Shown piece by piece: positions 22,684-34,825 of a stretch of 64,000 bases of DNA. Position 1 is the first letter of the stretch; each line of letters begins with the position of its first letter. A program made the position numbers and the translations under genes. The stretch covers positions 186,001 to 250,000 of the forward strand of contig SAXG01000039.1 of NCBI GenBank assembly GCA_012932865.1, in the 5' to 3' direction. The stretch is from Amylostereum areolatum (Eukaryota; Basidiomycota; Agaricomycetes; Russulales; Stereaceae). Under the pieces are notes generated by a model. It saw only the letters and a list, made by a program, of their open reading frames with translations. It searched no databases and was not told the DNA's origin.

Positions 22684-22888
22684 CCCTACTATTCCCACGG
22701 GATCTTCAACGTCCAAAACTGAAAGCAAACCCGAATGCGATCGACTTCGCTGACAGCGACGTGCGTCCATGACTCGATTCGAACGGACGTCGAAAAGAGG
22801 ACAGGAGAGGGAGATAAGCACCGCTGGGAGGGGAAGGATCGAAACGCTAGGGATACAGAATCGTCGCCAACAAATACATCCGAGTGCT

Positions 22889-25800
22889 CTAGAAATACAG
22901 ACTGGCCGCAAAGACAACTAGAAAAGAATGTCAAATCGTCTCCGAACAATCCATGTACGGAACTTGCTCACTGTCTCTTTTGATTTTGAGCTGCGCTTCT
23001 TCCATTTTCTTCATGAGGTCACCGTCTCCGATGACGCGCGCCGCATCCCTTACCTCCCTGCACGTTTCATCCAGCCGTGTGATCACCCTCACCACGGTCC
23101 CCTCCGGCACATCCGTCAAGCTAGTGATCTGCGCAAAGGGCTGGGAGAGAAATTAGCCAAGGGGGACTCGGACAAGCTAGAATGTCACAAGAAAGAACCC
23201 TACCAGTCCCTTAGCCCATTCGTACACGACTTCCATGAGCCCAAAGTTGAGCGTTGACCTAAAGTCACCGGCCGAAACCTTGTGTCGGTCCTGGACACGA
23301 ATAACCCGGTCCATGATTGCAATGATAGCCTCCCGCCCCGTTTCCAGCTTCGGCGGAAGGAGGGGCTCGATGTCCGTTTTTTCCTGGAAAAGGAACGCTG
23401 AGAGTAGGGCAACGACCTCCTCCGGCTCGTACGCTGCGAGAGTGTTCTCAAGGACAAGCTCGGTGAGAACAAGCTCGTTCACGGAGTTAATCTAAACGCG
23501 GAGATGAGAGCGTGTAAAAACCGTGAAACCCGAAATCGAACGGACCTCGCACGCAACCCTGCCCTTGAGCGACACTGTAGAGTTTGAATCTACAAACTTC
23601 AGCTCCTTGAGAACCTCCACCCGCTGTTCGTAGTCAGGGATAAGTTCCAAGTTCTGATCCGATATAGCTAATTTGAGGCTGGCGATGTTGGCGCGCAATG
23701 TTTCCTTCGGCATGCACGATGTTGTACTACACCACGAATAGCGTCAAGTCATCATCGGCGGCGGCGGAGAACGAAGTCGACAAACATGGTGGTCGAAGTC
23801 CCCACAGAGCGTACAGGCTGCGCCCTCCAACTTCTTCGCCAAGTGGTTCCTTTGCATTGACCAAGTCTTGAAAGTCGAGCGACCGCATGCGAGCCCATTC
23901 ATTCTCTGGAATCGCTCCCACTGTCACCCATTCTCTAACCAGGGCATCGACAGCCAGGATAGCATCCAGTCGAGTTGGATTTCCTATGTCTTACGATTAT
24001 GGCGTCAGCATCAACCTGATAGGTGTGAGTTAAAGGGCGCCTTCAGAGGATGAATGTCGAGAACAAACCTTGATAGTCCGGTTCGTCACAAGAGATATAC
24101 TTGTCAAGGGCACAGCGGCCAACTCGTACACACCATCAGAGACCATCAGGGATTCTGGATCTGGTGGCCAGCGCGGCGGGAGACCTTGGACGTCCACATC
24201 TGGAATGCCTAATGAGTCCCTTTCCCCCAAAGATATAGCAGTACCAACTTTGCTTCCCGTCCTTCGTCTCTGGAGAGACGAGCGCAAGAACCCAGTAGTA
24301 TTTGACGTTCTCGATGGGGGGCGCTGGTTTGAGAAGGACTGCTGCATTCCAGCGAAAGTGCTGCAAATCAACGCGGGTGTAAGTGTAGGTTTATCTACCT
24401 CAACGCAATTGAATGTACCCCATCGCGCAAGACGATTACACGTCCACTCGCCAAAGACTTGGATCCTTGAATATGACCAGCAGCCAAGGACAGAAGACGC
24501 TCGTTGAGAGCAACGAGATCCGCGGAGACATTGTAATATCGGTGGATATCTCCGCCACATATATCGCATTCAAGCTTTGGTAGCGACGATAGCGTCTTCT
24601 CACTCTAAAGCCGCGAACCCAGTATATATGAGCGCGAATGATCGGAGCCCCCAGAAAGAACCGGACACACCTCAAGCACCTTCTTCTGTTGGTCCGGCAG
24701 CAACCTCTGCGACGAGTTTTCAGAGAAACTGCGCTTGATCATTTCCTCCACCTTGAGCGCTTCGACGCGGAGTAAGTTGAGGATCATATTGTACGTCAGG
24801 CGGAAATTGCGACGACAGCCGTCCTGGTTTCCCCAGAATCATGGTATTCAGGGCGGTTTGCTGCATGAAGGACATCAGAATGTGTGTGGGCCCGAAAATC
24901 GGAGACAGACCTCCGGTAGCTCGTCGTTGGCAATGATAATGACGGTACCTGTGGGGTCAAGACCACGTCGACCCGCACGACCCGCCATCTGGGTATATTC
25001 ACCGGGAAGAATGTCGCGGAAGCTACGCCCATCGTGTTTGCGGATGTTTGAGAATACGACGCACTTGGCGGGCATATTGACACCCTAGACATAGTCAATT
25101 GAGCACAAGGACGAGGTCAGATAGAGGTTTACGCTCACCATGGCGAATGTCTCCGTCGCAAACAAAACCTTGACCAGGCCCCGAGCGAATAAGATTTCGA
25201 CAACCTATTAGAAGCTCAGAGTCCAAACAACCATATTCGACTAAACAATAACTTACTTCTTTGACGATGGGAAGCAAACCACCGTGGTGTACGCCAATGC
25301 CCCTGGTGAGCAAGTCTCTCATCCGGCTGATCTGCGGCAACTTTCTATCCGAGCCTGAAAAAACCCGCTGTGTCAGAAAAAAGAACCCTGACGGGTTTAA
25401 CACGAAACCCTACCCTTCAGGCGTGCAACGGCCTTCTCGATGGCCACATGGACCTCACTCCTCTCCACCGCCGACGAGAGATCCACATTGGTCAACGTCG
25501 ACGCGTTTTCTTCGCATCGTTTCTTGGACAGCGTGAACACGACCACAGGAAGGAGCGCCTTCTTGCGCAGGTGACCTAGCAGATGGACATAGAGACTCTT
25601 GTCGACCTGGTGGAATGACCGCGAGGAGCCGCCCCCGCGAGCAGGAGCACCCCTAGCAGGAGCACCACGCTGTCCACCACGCCCGGCATTGCCGCCGCGG
25701 CCTCCGGGCGCACCTCGCTGCTGTCCTCGTTGTGGAGCGGCACCTCGTGCCCCAACACGTTGAACGGGAGGCAGTCCTGCGGCTTCTCTTTCCTTATCTT

Positions 25801-27863
25801 GCTTGCGTCTCACGGCTTCACCTGCTTCCTTGTACCTGTCATTATGGGCGAACTCATTACGGCGGCTGTAGATGAGAAGAAGTATGAACTCACCCTTGGG
25901 AAAGGAACTTGCGCTCCGCGTCAACGATCTTGTACATTTCCCGGCCGGAGTAGAGGAAATGCTCAAGGGGGACGGGCCGTTTCGCTGTGTAGATGACATA
26001 GATGTCCTTCTTCTTCGTCCGCCTACCCGCCTGTGAGCTGGCGTGCGAGACGTCGCGAAGAAGCGCTTACCCTACCCAATCGGCGAACTCCTTCGCATTC
26101 GGAACTGTGGCAGACAGGAGGATAATGTTGACATGGTCAGGTAGCATGATTATCACTTCTTCCCAGACCACCCCACGCTGTATCCGCCGAAATGAGAAGG
26201 CGGACGGGGTCGCAAAAGCGGCGGAACGTACCTCGGCGTCATTCACATAGTGAACCTCGTCAAAAATAACAAACTCTACGTCGCGTATTAGATCCGCACC
26301 CTTGTAGAGCATACTTCTCAGGATCTCTGTAGTCATGACGAGGCAGTTGGCCTCTGGGTTGATTTGAACATCTCCGGTGAGGATACCGACTGAGTTGGAG
26401 GAGAAGGTCTGCTTGAAGTCGCGAAACTTCTGATTAGAAAGTGCCTTGATGGGCGAAGTGTAGATAGCGCTGTGTACCCCGATCTCTTAGTTTGGATAGA
26501 CGGAGGGGGGAGGGGAAACGCATTCGCACCGAGTCATGTGCTTCTCGGCGAGTGCAATGGCATACTCTGCCACAACCGTTTTTCCGGCAGATGTATGCGC
26601 GGCTACGAACACAGAGTCGCCCATCTCAAGGTGATAGACAGCCTCCTTTTGGAAGGTGTCCAATTCGAACGGGTACTGACGAGATGAACAAACAGGTCAA
26701 GATGGATCGTATGCGTCCGAGGGAAATGAACCTTGCTTTGTGCGCCATCTCCGGTACAAGGGACTTGAAGTTGGTCATGGGCTTGTTGATATCAACAACA
26801 TGCGCCCAATCCCTCTTCTGAACGTTGGCGCGTCTCACGGGTCTATGAGCCGATGATACGGGATTCAGTTGCGCGCGCTGCAATCGGACGGTCAACAGCG
26901 GTGTGGGTGCATTGGGGAATTCAGGACGCACTGATGTGGGCAGGAGCTCGTCGATTTCCGAGACGCCAGGACCGACTTCACCATTTTCTACCGTGTGATC
27001 TTTCACATCCACACCGGGAGGAGCACGTCCATTCTAGCACAGGATAGGATCGCATCGGTTAAGGGGAAAGCGTATTTTTCACTAGGACAGCACGCACCTC
27101 AAAGCTAAGGCGTGCGTGAGCGGAAAGCTCGTCGAGTTCTGCGATTGCCTCGTCTTCTACGACCTCTCCGGGGAGCCGCAAACCTCGGGATAGGCCGGGT
27201 GCGACGGTTCGCAGGCCCTTCACGGTTGCGCCCGACGGTGGATCATGTTCATCGCGCACCGGGACCAAACTCTCGAGCCCTCCTGGCCAGAATGGAACGT
27301 AGCCCGACTTTCCTCTCACGAAGTTCTTGCTCGGACCTGGTGCGCGATCGATGGAGGTAGACGTGAGACCGGTTTGCACAGGAGGGTTTGGAACCTGTTA
27401 GCAGATCAGAGAAGCTGTGGCGCGGATGCGAAGAGAAGGGGAGCGCACCTCTGTGTACCCGACGACGCGTCCGCTGAGGCCTGCGCGCACGAAGGCGAGA
27501 GTGGTGGGTGGCGGTGAGGGCGAAAGCGTCAAGAGCGAAGGAATGGAAAGCTCATGATCCCAATGTCTGGGACGAGGCGTCGTTTGCGATATCACAAAAC
27601 GAGATAATGGCACTGACACTTGGTATGAAGGCAACCAGTCGTCGGGCAGTCTCTCCTTGGGCAAGCAGCAGCCGCTGTTCGATCTCGCGGTGAATCTGTT
27701 CGCGGGAAGGTATTCCATCAAGGCCAAGGTTGGCGAGAAATCCAGCCGCATTTTCCTTGCGTGGGTGTGCGATGTCGTGGAAGAGGGAGGGAGAGTCCAT
27801 TGTGCGCGCGCGCGATGGACTGGAGGAGGAAGAGAGACCAGGGCGGCCAAGTTGCCGGACCAC
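22889..27863 (-). CDS. SKI2: Ski2 DExH-box RNA helicase (Ski complex)
   Basis: The helicase subunit of the cytoplasmic Ski complex, which feeds RNA to the exosome. Motifs in order: N-terminal Ski2 segment ([10 protein letters not shown]); Walker A AHTSAGKT (about 26.6 kb); [19 protein letters not shown] box (about 26.26 kb); [12 protein letters not shown]; an RGG-rich insertion (about 25.62-25.77 kb); motif [12 protein letters not shown] (about 24.97 kb); [15 protein letters not shown]; and the C-terminal DSHCT helices ending VFAASLYF. About 16 short introns are visible. One is GC-AG (26676-26736) and the last (22918-22978) precedes a 29-base final exon. The start is 27863 or, equally plausible, 27800. 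Five one-base frame breaks each fall in a short homopolymer: 27659-27661, 24804-24806, 23980-23982, 23851-23853 and 23701-23703. Identity is certain; the breaks look like consensus errors. Confidence 0.92.
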
Positions 27864-30086
27864 GGTCGCGTCGGCGACTCAATGAACATCGAGATCTCCG
27901 TCCCCCGCCGGGCACTGCCACTGCACCGTTCTCTCGGAACCCTCCCGAGCAGTATATCTACACATTCGATCACAGACTTTCATTTGGCTTGCACCTTCTC
28001 CTCCTGGTCCGGCGTCAGACCCAAGGCCCCCTCCTCATGCTACTTACGGTCCAGCCATCCGCTCAAACCCTCCGCAGCGCTTGCTTTTTCGGTCAGAAGC
28101 CTCTCCGACGCTAGATGCCTCGCCCCGTGGATCATCGGTCCTATCTTGGGCTAATCCAGGTGTAATCGCCGAGGTGCTGCTCCAGGTTACGAACGTCCAC
28201 GCGTTCCAAGCCCCAGTTGTGTCTGGAAATTGGTAAATTCACAATTGTAACCGCTCGAAATGCAGGGGGACTAAACGCGCGGTCGTTTCCTACAGAGTGC
28301 ATGTGTTGTCTCGTCGATGAAAACGAGCGGTCTAACGACGGCGAGCCTGGGTTATCGGCGTTTCCATCCTTCTAGGCTACATCTTGGCTACATCGCTGCA
28401 GTTCATTCTGTTTTTCCTTTTTCTCTACCGTCGCATCCTTCCGAGAACCCGATTCCTGAATAAGCTTCTCACATTTGGCCAAGGCACGATGCGCGGCGCA
28501 GGAGGTCCTGATGTGTTGGCCAACTTCTCGAGGGAGTTGAACGCTGAACACGGAAAGCTTCTGCAGGCAACGCGATCTCGAAGGCTCGAACGGTTGGAAC
28601 GGTTCAAAGTAGCCACCTCGGCGACGCATCGGCTTGATGCGTGCAGTTTGAGCGCGGAGTCTCGCCACCACGACTTCTCCTTCTCGCCGTAATCGCCAAC
28701 CTTGCTGTAACATGATACCGTCAAATTGCCGACTTAGCGGTAGGCCTCGCCTGTCTCGCGGTCAGCCACCCTTCCCCCCGGGGCCTAACCTTGGTTTATC
28801 TTGCATATTGCGCAGGTGATCCTAAGTGTCCCCATTGACTTCGTTCTCCGCCGTGACTCGTTATTGACATCCATCCGAATCACATCAACTTGCTACCACA
28901 TAACCGTAAGCCCATGCGACTTTACAGTTCACTTACAGCCTCAACAGGTACACCCTGTATATATGTACCCGCCTGTCACCGCGCAACGCGAGCCAACTGT
29001 TCCTTCCAGCTCCAACCCGATGAAGATTGTCGAACTGCGATTTCCGCCGCGACTTGCCACCCGAATGGGACCTTGTCTTCTTGTGCTCTCCTGGCCGGAC
29101 CCTGGTCCATGCAAAATGCACCGCACCGAGACGGACTACGTTCCATTTCTCATTATACGCCGGCGTCAGGTCGCGCCGCCGGTATCCTCTCCGCGGTCTG
29201 TCTCGAAAGGTTAGGACTCGCGCCTGACCCGCGCGTGGATAATCACCGCCGAACACAACCAACCCTCGCATCGACCGGTGAACACAAAAACGCCTTGCCC
29301 TAGTTTACCGACCAGGTTCCGTTTCGCATGACCGTCTCCCCTAGCAATCTTCGCGTCTGCGTTCCCTGCGTCGAAATCTTCCGCCACATCTTCCGCCACA
29401 TCTTCCGCCCCGCTGGATTGGAATCCCTCCCTCCCGAAGTATAACACCGTTTCGTACAGCATATCATGGAGTTCCCTGTGGGAGACTTGCGAGAAGCCTT
29501 TCCACCCCAGAGCGCATCAAACTACCGATCGTTTCTACTACTTATCATATCCTCACTTGATGTAGTCCTCATGACCCCGCCCACCCCGCAACCCCTTTGG
29601 CGCCGTTACATAAAATCGTACTTTCTCCAGGCTGAGGTCGTCAGGATTTCCACAGGAGGCTGATTGCGATAATGCGATCGTACGTACCCCAAACGCGATA
29701 ATCAAGTGTTCCTCCATGGCGGATCTCCTGTCCGCGTTCAGGTTCCCCCCCTTCTTACCTACTAGCTTGTTACTTGTTCGATCGCGCACATCGCACACGC
29801 AGGGAGAGATAGAGCCATATGATGGCCAGCGCCCAGCGTTAGAGCCGAGGCAACCCAAGGAAGGAATTATGAATACGTAATAAGTTGAACAACACGATGA
29901 TTGCGTAGCAATGCGGAGGAGGTGGGTATTATGAGCTGTATGTGTATGAGACAGAATGGCTATGCGGGTACAACACGAGAGCGTGGATGAGGGGAGAGGA
30001 AGAGAGACAGGATGGCGAACGAATAAGATAGTGCGGCAAGAAACATGCGACGACAGCAAACGAACGGCGAGGGAAGGCGAGAGGGC
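27864..30086. other. Intergenic, about 2.2 kb, no confident gene
   Basis: Upstream of Ski2 and downstream of the methyltransferase. A minus-strand frame at 28372-28713 (113 codons, basic, with several Cys) and one at 29211-29462 with a repeated VAED unit could be small proteins. Neither has a recognisable domain or a promoter signal, so I do not call them. Confidence 0.35.
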
Positions 30087-31603
30087 TCACGGCCGTCGTG
30101 CTCGCTTTCGTGCGTAGACGTTCTCAAACCGAATGAAGCTAACCGTCCGACCTTCTTCGAGTTCCGCTCGCGACCGTTGTTGCAGCTCGTCCACGATCGC
30201 CTCCGAGAGCCCGCTCCCGAGAAGTAATGGCCGCCCGGACCTGAGGAAAGCCTGGGGGTGGCGGACCAAGGTCAGCGCACATGGTCGGGCGTGCGAAAGC
30301 GAGAGAAAACAAAGACTGACGAATAAGTCCTCGCGTACGAGTTCAGATATTGCTTTTTGGCGGTGATAATCCGGGTCTCTCCGTGAAACGAAAGGCGCCG
30401 TAGGAAGATAATATTCCCTGTAGACGACGTCCTCAAACGCGTGGTGCTGTGATACCCAGGGGTGAAGCATCGTCGCCGCGTCTGGGCTCCCCCCGCGCTG
30501 GCGTATAGCGAGATTGAGCAGAGACATCCAACGGGCGAAATAGGGGGGCGACAACGAGCCCGGTGCGGGGTTGATTGGCTTGTGATTGTGGTCGTACACG
30601 CGGAAGTCAAATTCCATGATATCGACGAGACCTCCGGGACGCAGTGTTTCGCTGATGTGGTCGATGAGTGTGTGGTAGTCGCGAATCTGAAATGGGGGTA
30701 AACGGTGGTCAGGTCGAGTCGCGACCGCAAGTGCGCCGCCGAAGCGAAGGGAGGGAACTCACACCGGAGGAGATCAGCCGAGCGTGCACCATGTTAAAGT
30801 CTCCGAAGAAGTGTTGTAGACCCAAGTTGACGTCGTCAACTTCGCTCCTGACGAGGCAGAACGTGGTCAGCGAAACTGCGTCCCAGGCACGACGACCCCC
30901 TCGCGAGCGTTCTCACCTGATATTATCAGGCATATCTCTGAAAGAGGATAGGTTAGATGCATGCGATTTTTCGGAAAGAGAAGGCTTAAACTGACGGCGC
31001 TTGCATCGGGATGAGGTCCACGGCGACGGCTTGGCAATGCGGGAAGTCGCGAGCGACGTCCACAACCCTGGACAAGGCGAGATATGTAAGCATGAATTGG
31101 GGGAGAAAGGGGGGCGAAAGGGGCCACGCACCAACTACCGCTACCGCAACCCAAATCCAGCACGGTCTTCGTCTCTCCATGGGGCTCCTCTGCGAGGACC
31201 TCGGGCAAGGGCGGGACGTATTTCCCCATCACTTTTTGGAACAAGACGTGCTGAAGGTCTGCGTGTGGCAGAAACAGGCGCGGGGTCGGTTTGGGACGCG
31301 TAGGAGAGGAGGTGGGGGACACACACCTAATCGCTGAAGCTCCTCATCGTCTGCGGGCAGCCTGTACACGTCCGAGTAGTTGTTCATACCCCTTCCGTAC
31401 TCGTGACGGTAGGAAGCGGCGCGTAGAGAGTCGGTGACGGAATAGACGGAGGGGGCGGGAGAGGCTGAGCGCATGGAGACATCATGGGATGTGGCCGAGC
31501 TGGGGGCGGGAGAGGAGCGGGAAGAGGAGGAGGAGGAGGGCGCGATGTCGTCGTCGCGGTCGCGTTCGTCGTCGGATGAAGGAAAGTCGAGATCTGAATA
31601 CAT
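30087..31603 (-). CDS. SAM-dependent methyltransferase, LaeA/UMTA-like (Methyltransf_23 type)
   Basis: A class I methyltransferase. A 90-residue acidic/Ser-rich leader (MYSDLDFPSSDDERDRDD) is followed by the LaeA-like entry sequence (LFQKVMGKYVPPL). Motif I is VLDLGCGSGSW with an acidic strand end (VAVDL), a post-I segment is FNMVHARLISSGI, and the motif III region is LRPGGLVDIMEFDF. A long C-terminal half contains HPWVSQHHAFEDVVYREYYL. Exon 1 is 31327-31603, and the minor exons join cleanly with GTGTGT, GTGCGT, GTCAGT, GTGAGA, GTGAGT and GTCAGT donors; no frame break. LaeA relatives act in the nucleus on secondary metabolism and development, but basidiomycetes have many such paralogues and the substrate is unknown. 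No biosynthetic cluster is nearby. Confidence 0.85.
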
Positions 31604-32787
31604 GATAAAGGGAGGACTTAGCGGAGGACGGGGAAGAGGGGGGAGGATGATGGGGTATTGAAGATATATAGAGAGGGACTCACGGACGAAGAAGCGAAAT
31701 AATTCGGACGTGGTCTGCAGCTGAGCCCGGCGGATATCGACTTTCCTCCGTCCATCCGTCTCCGAGCACCGGCCCGATCCCGCTCAAATCGCGCCGTTCG
31801 TCCTCCTTTTCTCGGCCTGTACGCCTCACGCTCACTTCCGCCGGCTGCTCAAAGGCACATATTCCCCTCCACCGCAGCACTTCCTATCTCCTTTTTATTA
31901 TTATTTATATTCATATCCTTGTTTTCTCCCACTTTTTCTTTTTTCTTTCTTTGTTTCCCCTGAGTCTCCCTTGGTCTCCCCCGAGCTTTGTCTCACCCTC
32001 GATGACCGACGGTGACCTCCCGGTGTTGATAGATGGAGCCCGCCAGTCACTTGGCCACAACGGGCCACGGACTCGGAAACGTGAAAGACCGCCGAAGACT
32101 CACATCGGCGGTCCTCGTCGCACAGTATTCGTCCTCTTGTGAACCCCCCCACAACCAAATCCAAAACAAACCCCGCCTCCGCCGCTCTGCCATGGCCATA
32201 TAAAACGAGCCTCCGGAGATCATCCTATATCCTTCGCCCCCCGTGGTCCTCTTATTGTCTCCTTCGATGCCACATCGATCCCTACCGTTTTATCGATTAA
32301 TTCTCGTTCGTGCATGCCCTCCTCTGGCCCTTCATCTCCGCCTCGTTCATGCGGGGTTAGCTCATCCTTCCGCCAATGTCTATTTCACATCGTCTGATTG
32401 ATATAAGCCACTGTCGCAACCATCGCCCTCGACGGAGGGCGCACGTTGCTTGCTAGCGTAGGTCCGCAACCTTTTCTCCACAACGATAGTGCGTTTTTGG
32501 TTTTGAGTTGCACGATCGCTTCTATCGCCGAAACCTCCTGCCTCCCGCCGATGGTACAAGGCAGTCACGGGAGCAATGCACTAGCATGCAGCACGTCCGA
32601 GTCGCAGTCGCCACATCTGGTCAAACCACCTGCCGGCGTTCACCCGGGAAAAGCACGTACACATACAAATACAGAGATAAGACCACGTTGCTGTAACATC
32701 GTTGAAGATATCGTCATCCACTCATACACACAAGAGCTCGAGCCACATACCTCCCTCGCTCAGCACCTTTCAAAATGGCACGGACCC
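31604..32787. other. Intergenic between methyltransferase and IST1
   Basis: No gene seen. The region near 31.87-31.95 kb is T-rich on the plus strand. A sequence at 32.20 kb (CCATATAAAACG) is a TATA-like element, but no supported plus-strand gene follows it. Confidence 0.4.
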
Positions 32788-34125
32788 TCACCGCTTCTTC
32801 AACGCCTCAAACCGTTTCGCCAGCAACGTGAAATCATCCTCCGGTTCAGACGGAGCTTTCGCCGCGGGCGGCGTGGCTGCGCTGTCCCCCTTCTTCTTCT
32901 CCTCGCCTTCCGTAGGAGGCAAGTCCGGCAGTTTGGGCGATTTAGCGCTGGGAGAAGAACTTGAAGTCAAGTTCGCGCTCACAGCGACGCCAGGCACCGC
33001 CTCCTTTTCGAGAACCGCCTGGTGCGGAACCCGACAAGCAATATCCGAAGGGGTCCGTCAGAATCAACAAAACCAGCCGAAAGGGACTATCGCTTCACCT
33101 TGACGCCTCCGTCATCATCACCTGAACCCGCACCTCCGTCATCGGGAGTCCCTGAGTTCGGAGGCGACCATCTCACGCCGTAGCCCTTCGCGATCTCGGT
33201 GAGGTAGGCATCTACAAGCTCGGACGAGGGCATTTCGACAGTCAGCTTCTTCATAACCTACAGACACGGCATCTGTTAGATGGAGATGGCGGTTGAGAGG
33301 CACGAGGAGATGGCATCGGTCCAAGGGAAAGTGGGACACACCCGTTCACTGACGCATCCGTCGCGATTCTCCATAACGGCAGCGGAGAAATCGCGACCGT
33401 ATTTGTGCATCAGAAGGTCGCGCAAGATGTGCAACTCTAAAAGGCGCGGAATGTGCGATGCGAACGGAGCGGGTGAGATGCGAGCAGTGAAGTCTGTGAA
33501 AAAGCGAGTCTGCCCGCGGGGCACGGGTGTGAAGGGTGCTCACCTTTGAGTTCTGTTCGCGGGGCGGCACGAATGATACTGCACACGCCCTCGCTCACCG
33601 CGGCGTCGGGTTCGCGTTTACTTCGCGCGAGAGGAATCGTCTTTAGTTGGCACACGATCCTCGGGCCGTCAAGTGAAGGTGGAGATCGTGCTCACTTCTG
33701 GTCCAGCAAACCGAACCGCGCTATCAGGAGCTCGCAGTATAGTTCCAGGAGCTCCAGCAACTCCGTGTTTATGTCCTCGTTGATGACTGTAGAACCAAGG
33801 CGTGTGAGTGCAGAAGAGCGGTCCCCGACCACAGAAGACCCACTGTTCTCAACCTTTATCCGCGCCGTCTCGACCTTTCCTCGCTCGAGGAGGGTGGCGA
33901 CGTCGCGCCTGGAAGCCTTTGCCTGGGCCTCTTTCTTCTCCTGAAGCGTTCGCAGCCTCTGCACAGACAGGCTGATGTCAATCAGTCACATCACACTCGG
34001 TCGGGAGGGGAGGAGAGCGTACCGAAGCTGAACCTGAGGTGGTGGGGAATCAGACGTTCTGGTGAAGGTGTGGAACAGAGATGGGGTTGGCTTGCCTTGG
34101 CCTTGGTAGCATTCCAAGGAGGCAT
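32788..34125 (-). CDS. IST1: IST1, ESCRT-III-associated regulator of Vps4
   Basis: IST1 binds ESCRT-III (Did2/CHMP1) and the AAA ATPase Vps4 and tunes multivesicular-body sorting at endosomes. It starts MPPWNATKAK at 34125, and the IST1 helical core follows: RLRTLQEKKEAQAKASRRDV, INEDINTELLELLELYCELL, VCSIIRAAPRTELKELHILR, LLMHKYGRDFSAAVMENRDG and MPSSELVDAYLTEIAKGY. After an acidic Pro/Ser-rich linker it ends DDFTLLAKRFEALKKR, the position of the Vps4-binding MIT-interacting motif. Splicing is unusual: intron 1 (34034-34095) has a GC donor, and exon 2 is only 11 bases (34023-34033, encoding VQLR with a split codon). The last intron removes a short stretch before AVLEKEAVPG. No frame break was found. 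Confidence 0.92.
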
Positions 34126-34825
34126 GATAGATGGATGGGAACGGGACTGAGGAGGGCTTGAGCTTGTCGAGGAGGCCAACTGGCCAAGGACCGAGGGTCA
34201 CTGGACGCCGGCTAACGCCGGCATTACACTTCCAAATGCGGACAGGCCCCGGCGGTGCACCACCGGCGTCCCATGCACGTAAGAACCTTACCGTAGACCT
34301 GTTTTACCTGTCTTCCTTCTCCTCCATACACTCTACTTGCGTCGCTTCGCAAGGAGGCGACGTTGATGCTGAGCATGCTCTGCAACTGCAGCGGGCGAGG
34401 GCGGTGAGATGCTTGGCTCGAATTTGGAAAAGAGAGCCGGGATCACGATCATGGGCGTGGGGCAACCAAGCCATGCGCGTGTGGGTTTCCTCCGCTGGAT
34501 GGTAATTAGCTGATGTCGTCGATAGGCCGCATCCACGTATAGACCTGATGGAACGAGACCGAAGAGATATATGCCCTCAAACCGCGATGGCAGCCTGCGT
34601 TTGCCCCCAGTACTCCTTCGAGCTCGACGGCAGCAGCTAGCGTGGACTTTTGACGCGCCCTCGACCGGCGAAAAGAGCGGTGCAATACCGGTGCAGGGTA
34701 GCATACTACGCGCACGCGTCAACCGGCGATCTCGAGTCGTGATCCAGTTGATCTCAGCTCTGCCAATTGGCACGCAGCTCCTCGCGCTCGATTCCGAGAC
34801 CTCATAATCCTCTCTTCCTCCGGCC
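34126..34825. promoter_or_regulatory. Divergent promoter region of IST1 and the Ras GEF
   Basis: Seven hundred bases between two start codons facing away from each other; no gene. It contains a short GCCGGC-rich inverted stretch around 34205-34225. No clear TATA box. Confidence 0.4.

Noticed and set aside
23992..24002. GTAAGACATAG as an 11-base micro-intron in Ski2
   Set aside because: Removing 11 bases does not restore the conserved frame, whereas shortening the neighbouring A-run by one base does.
25397..25999. Ski2 RGG segment read as an independent gene
   Set aside because: It is an exon continuous with the helicase, flanked by matching splice phases and Ski2 sequence.
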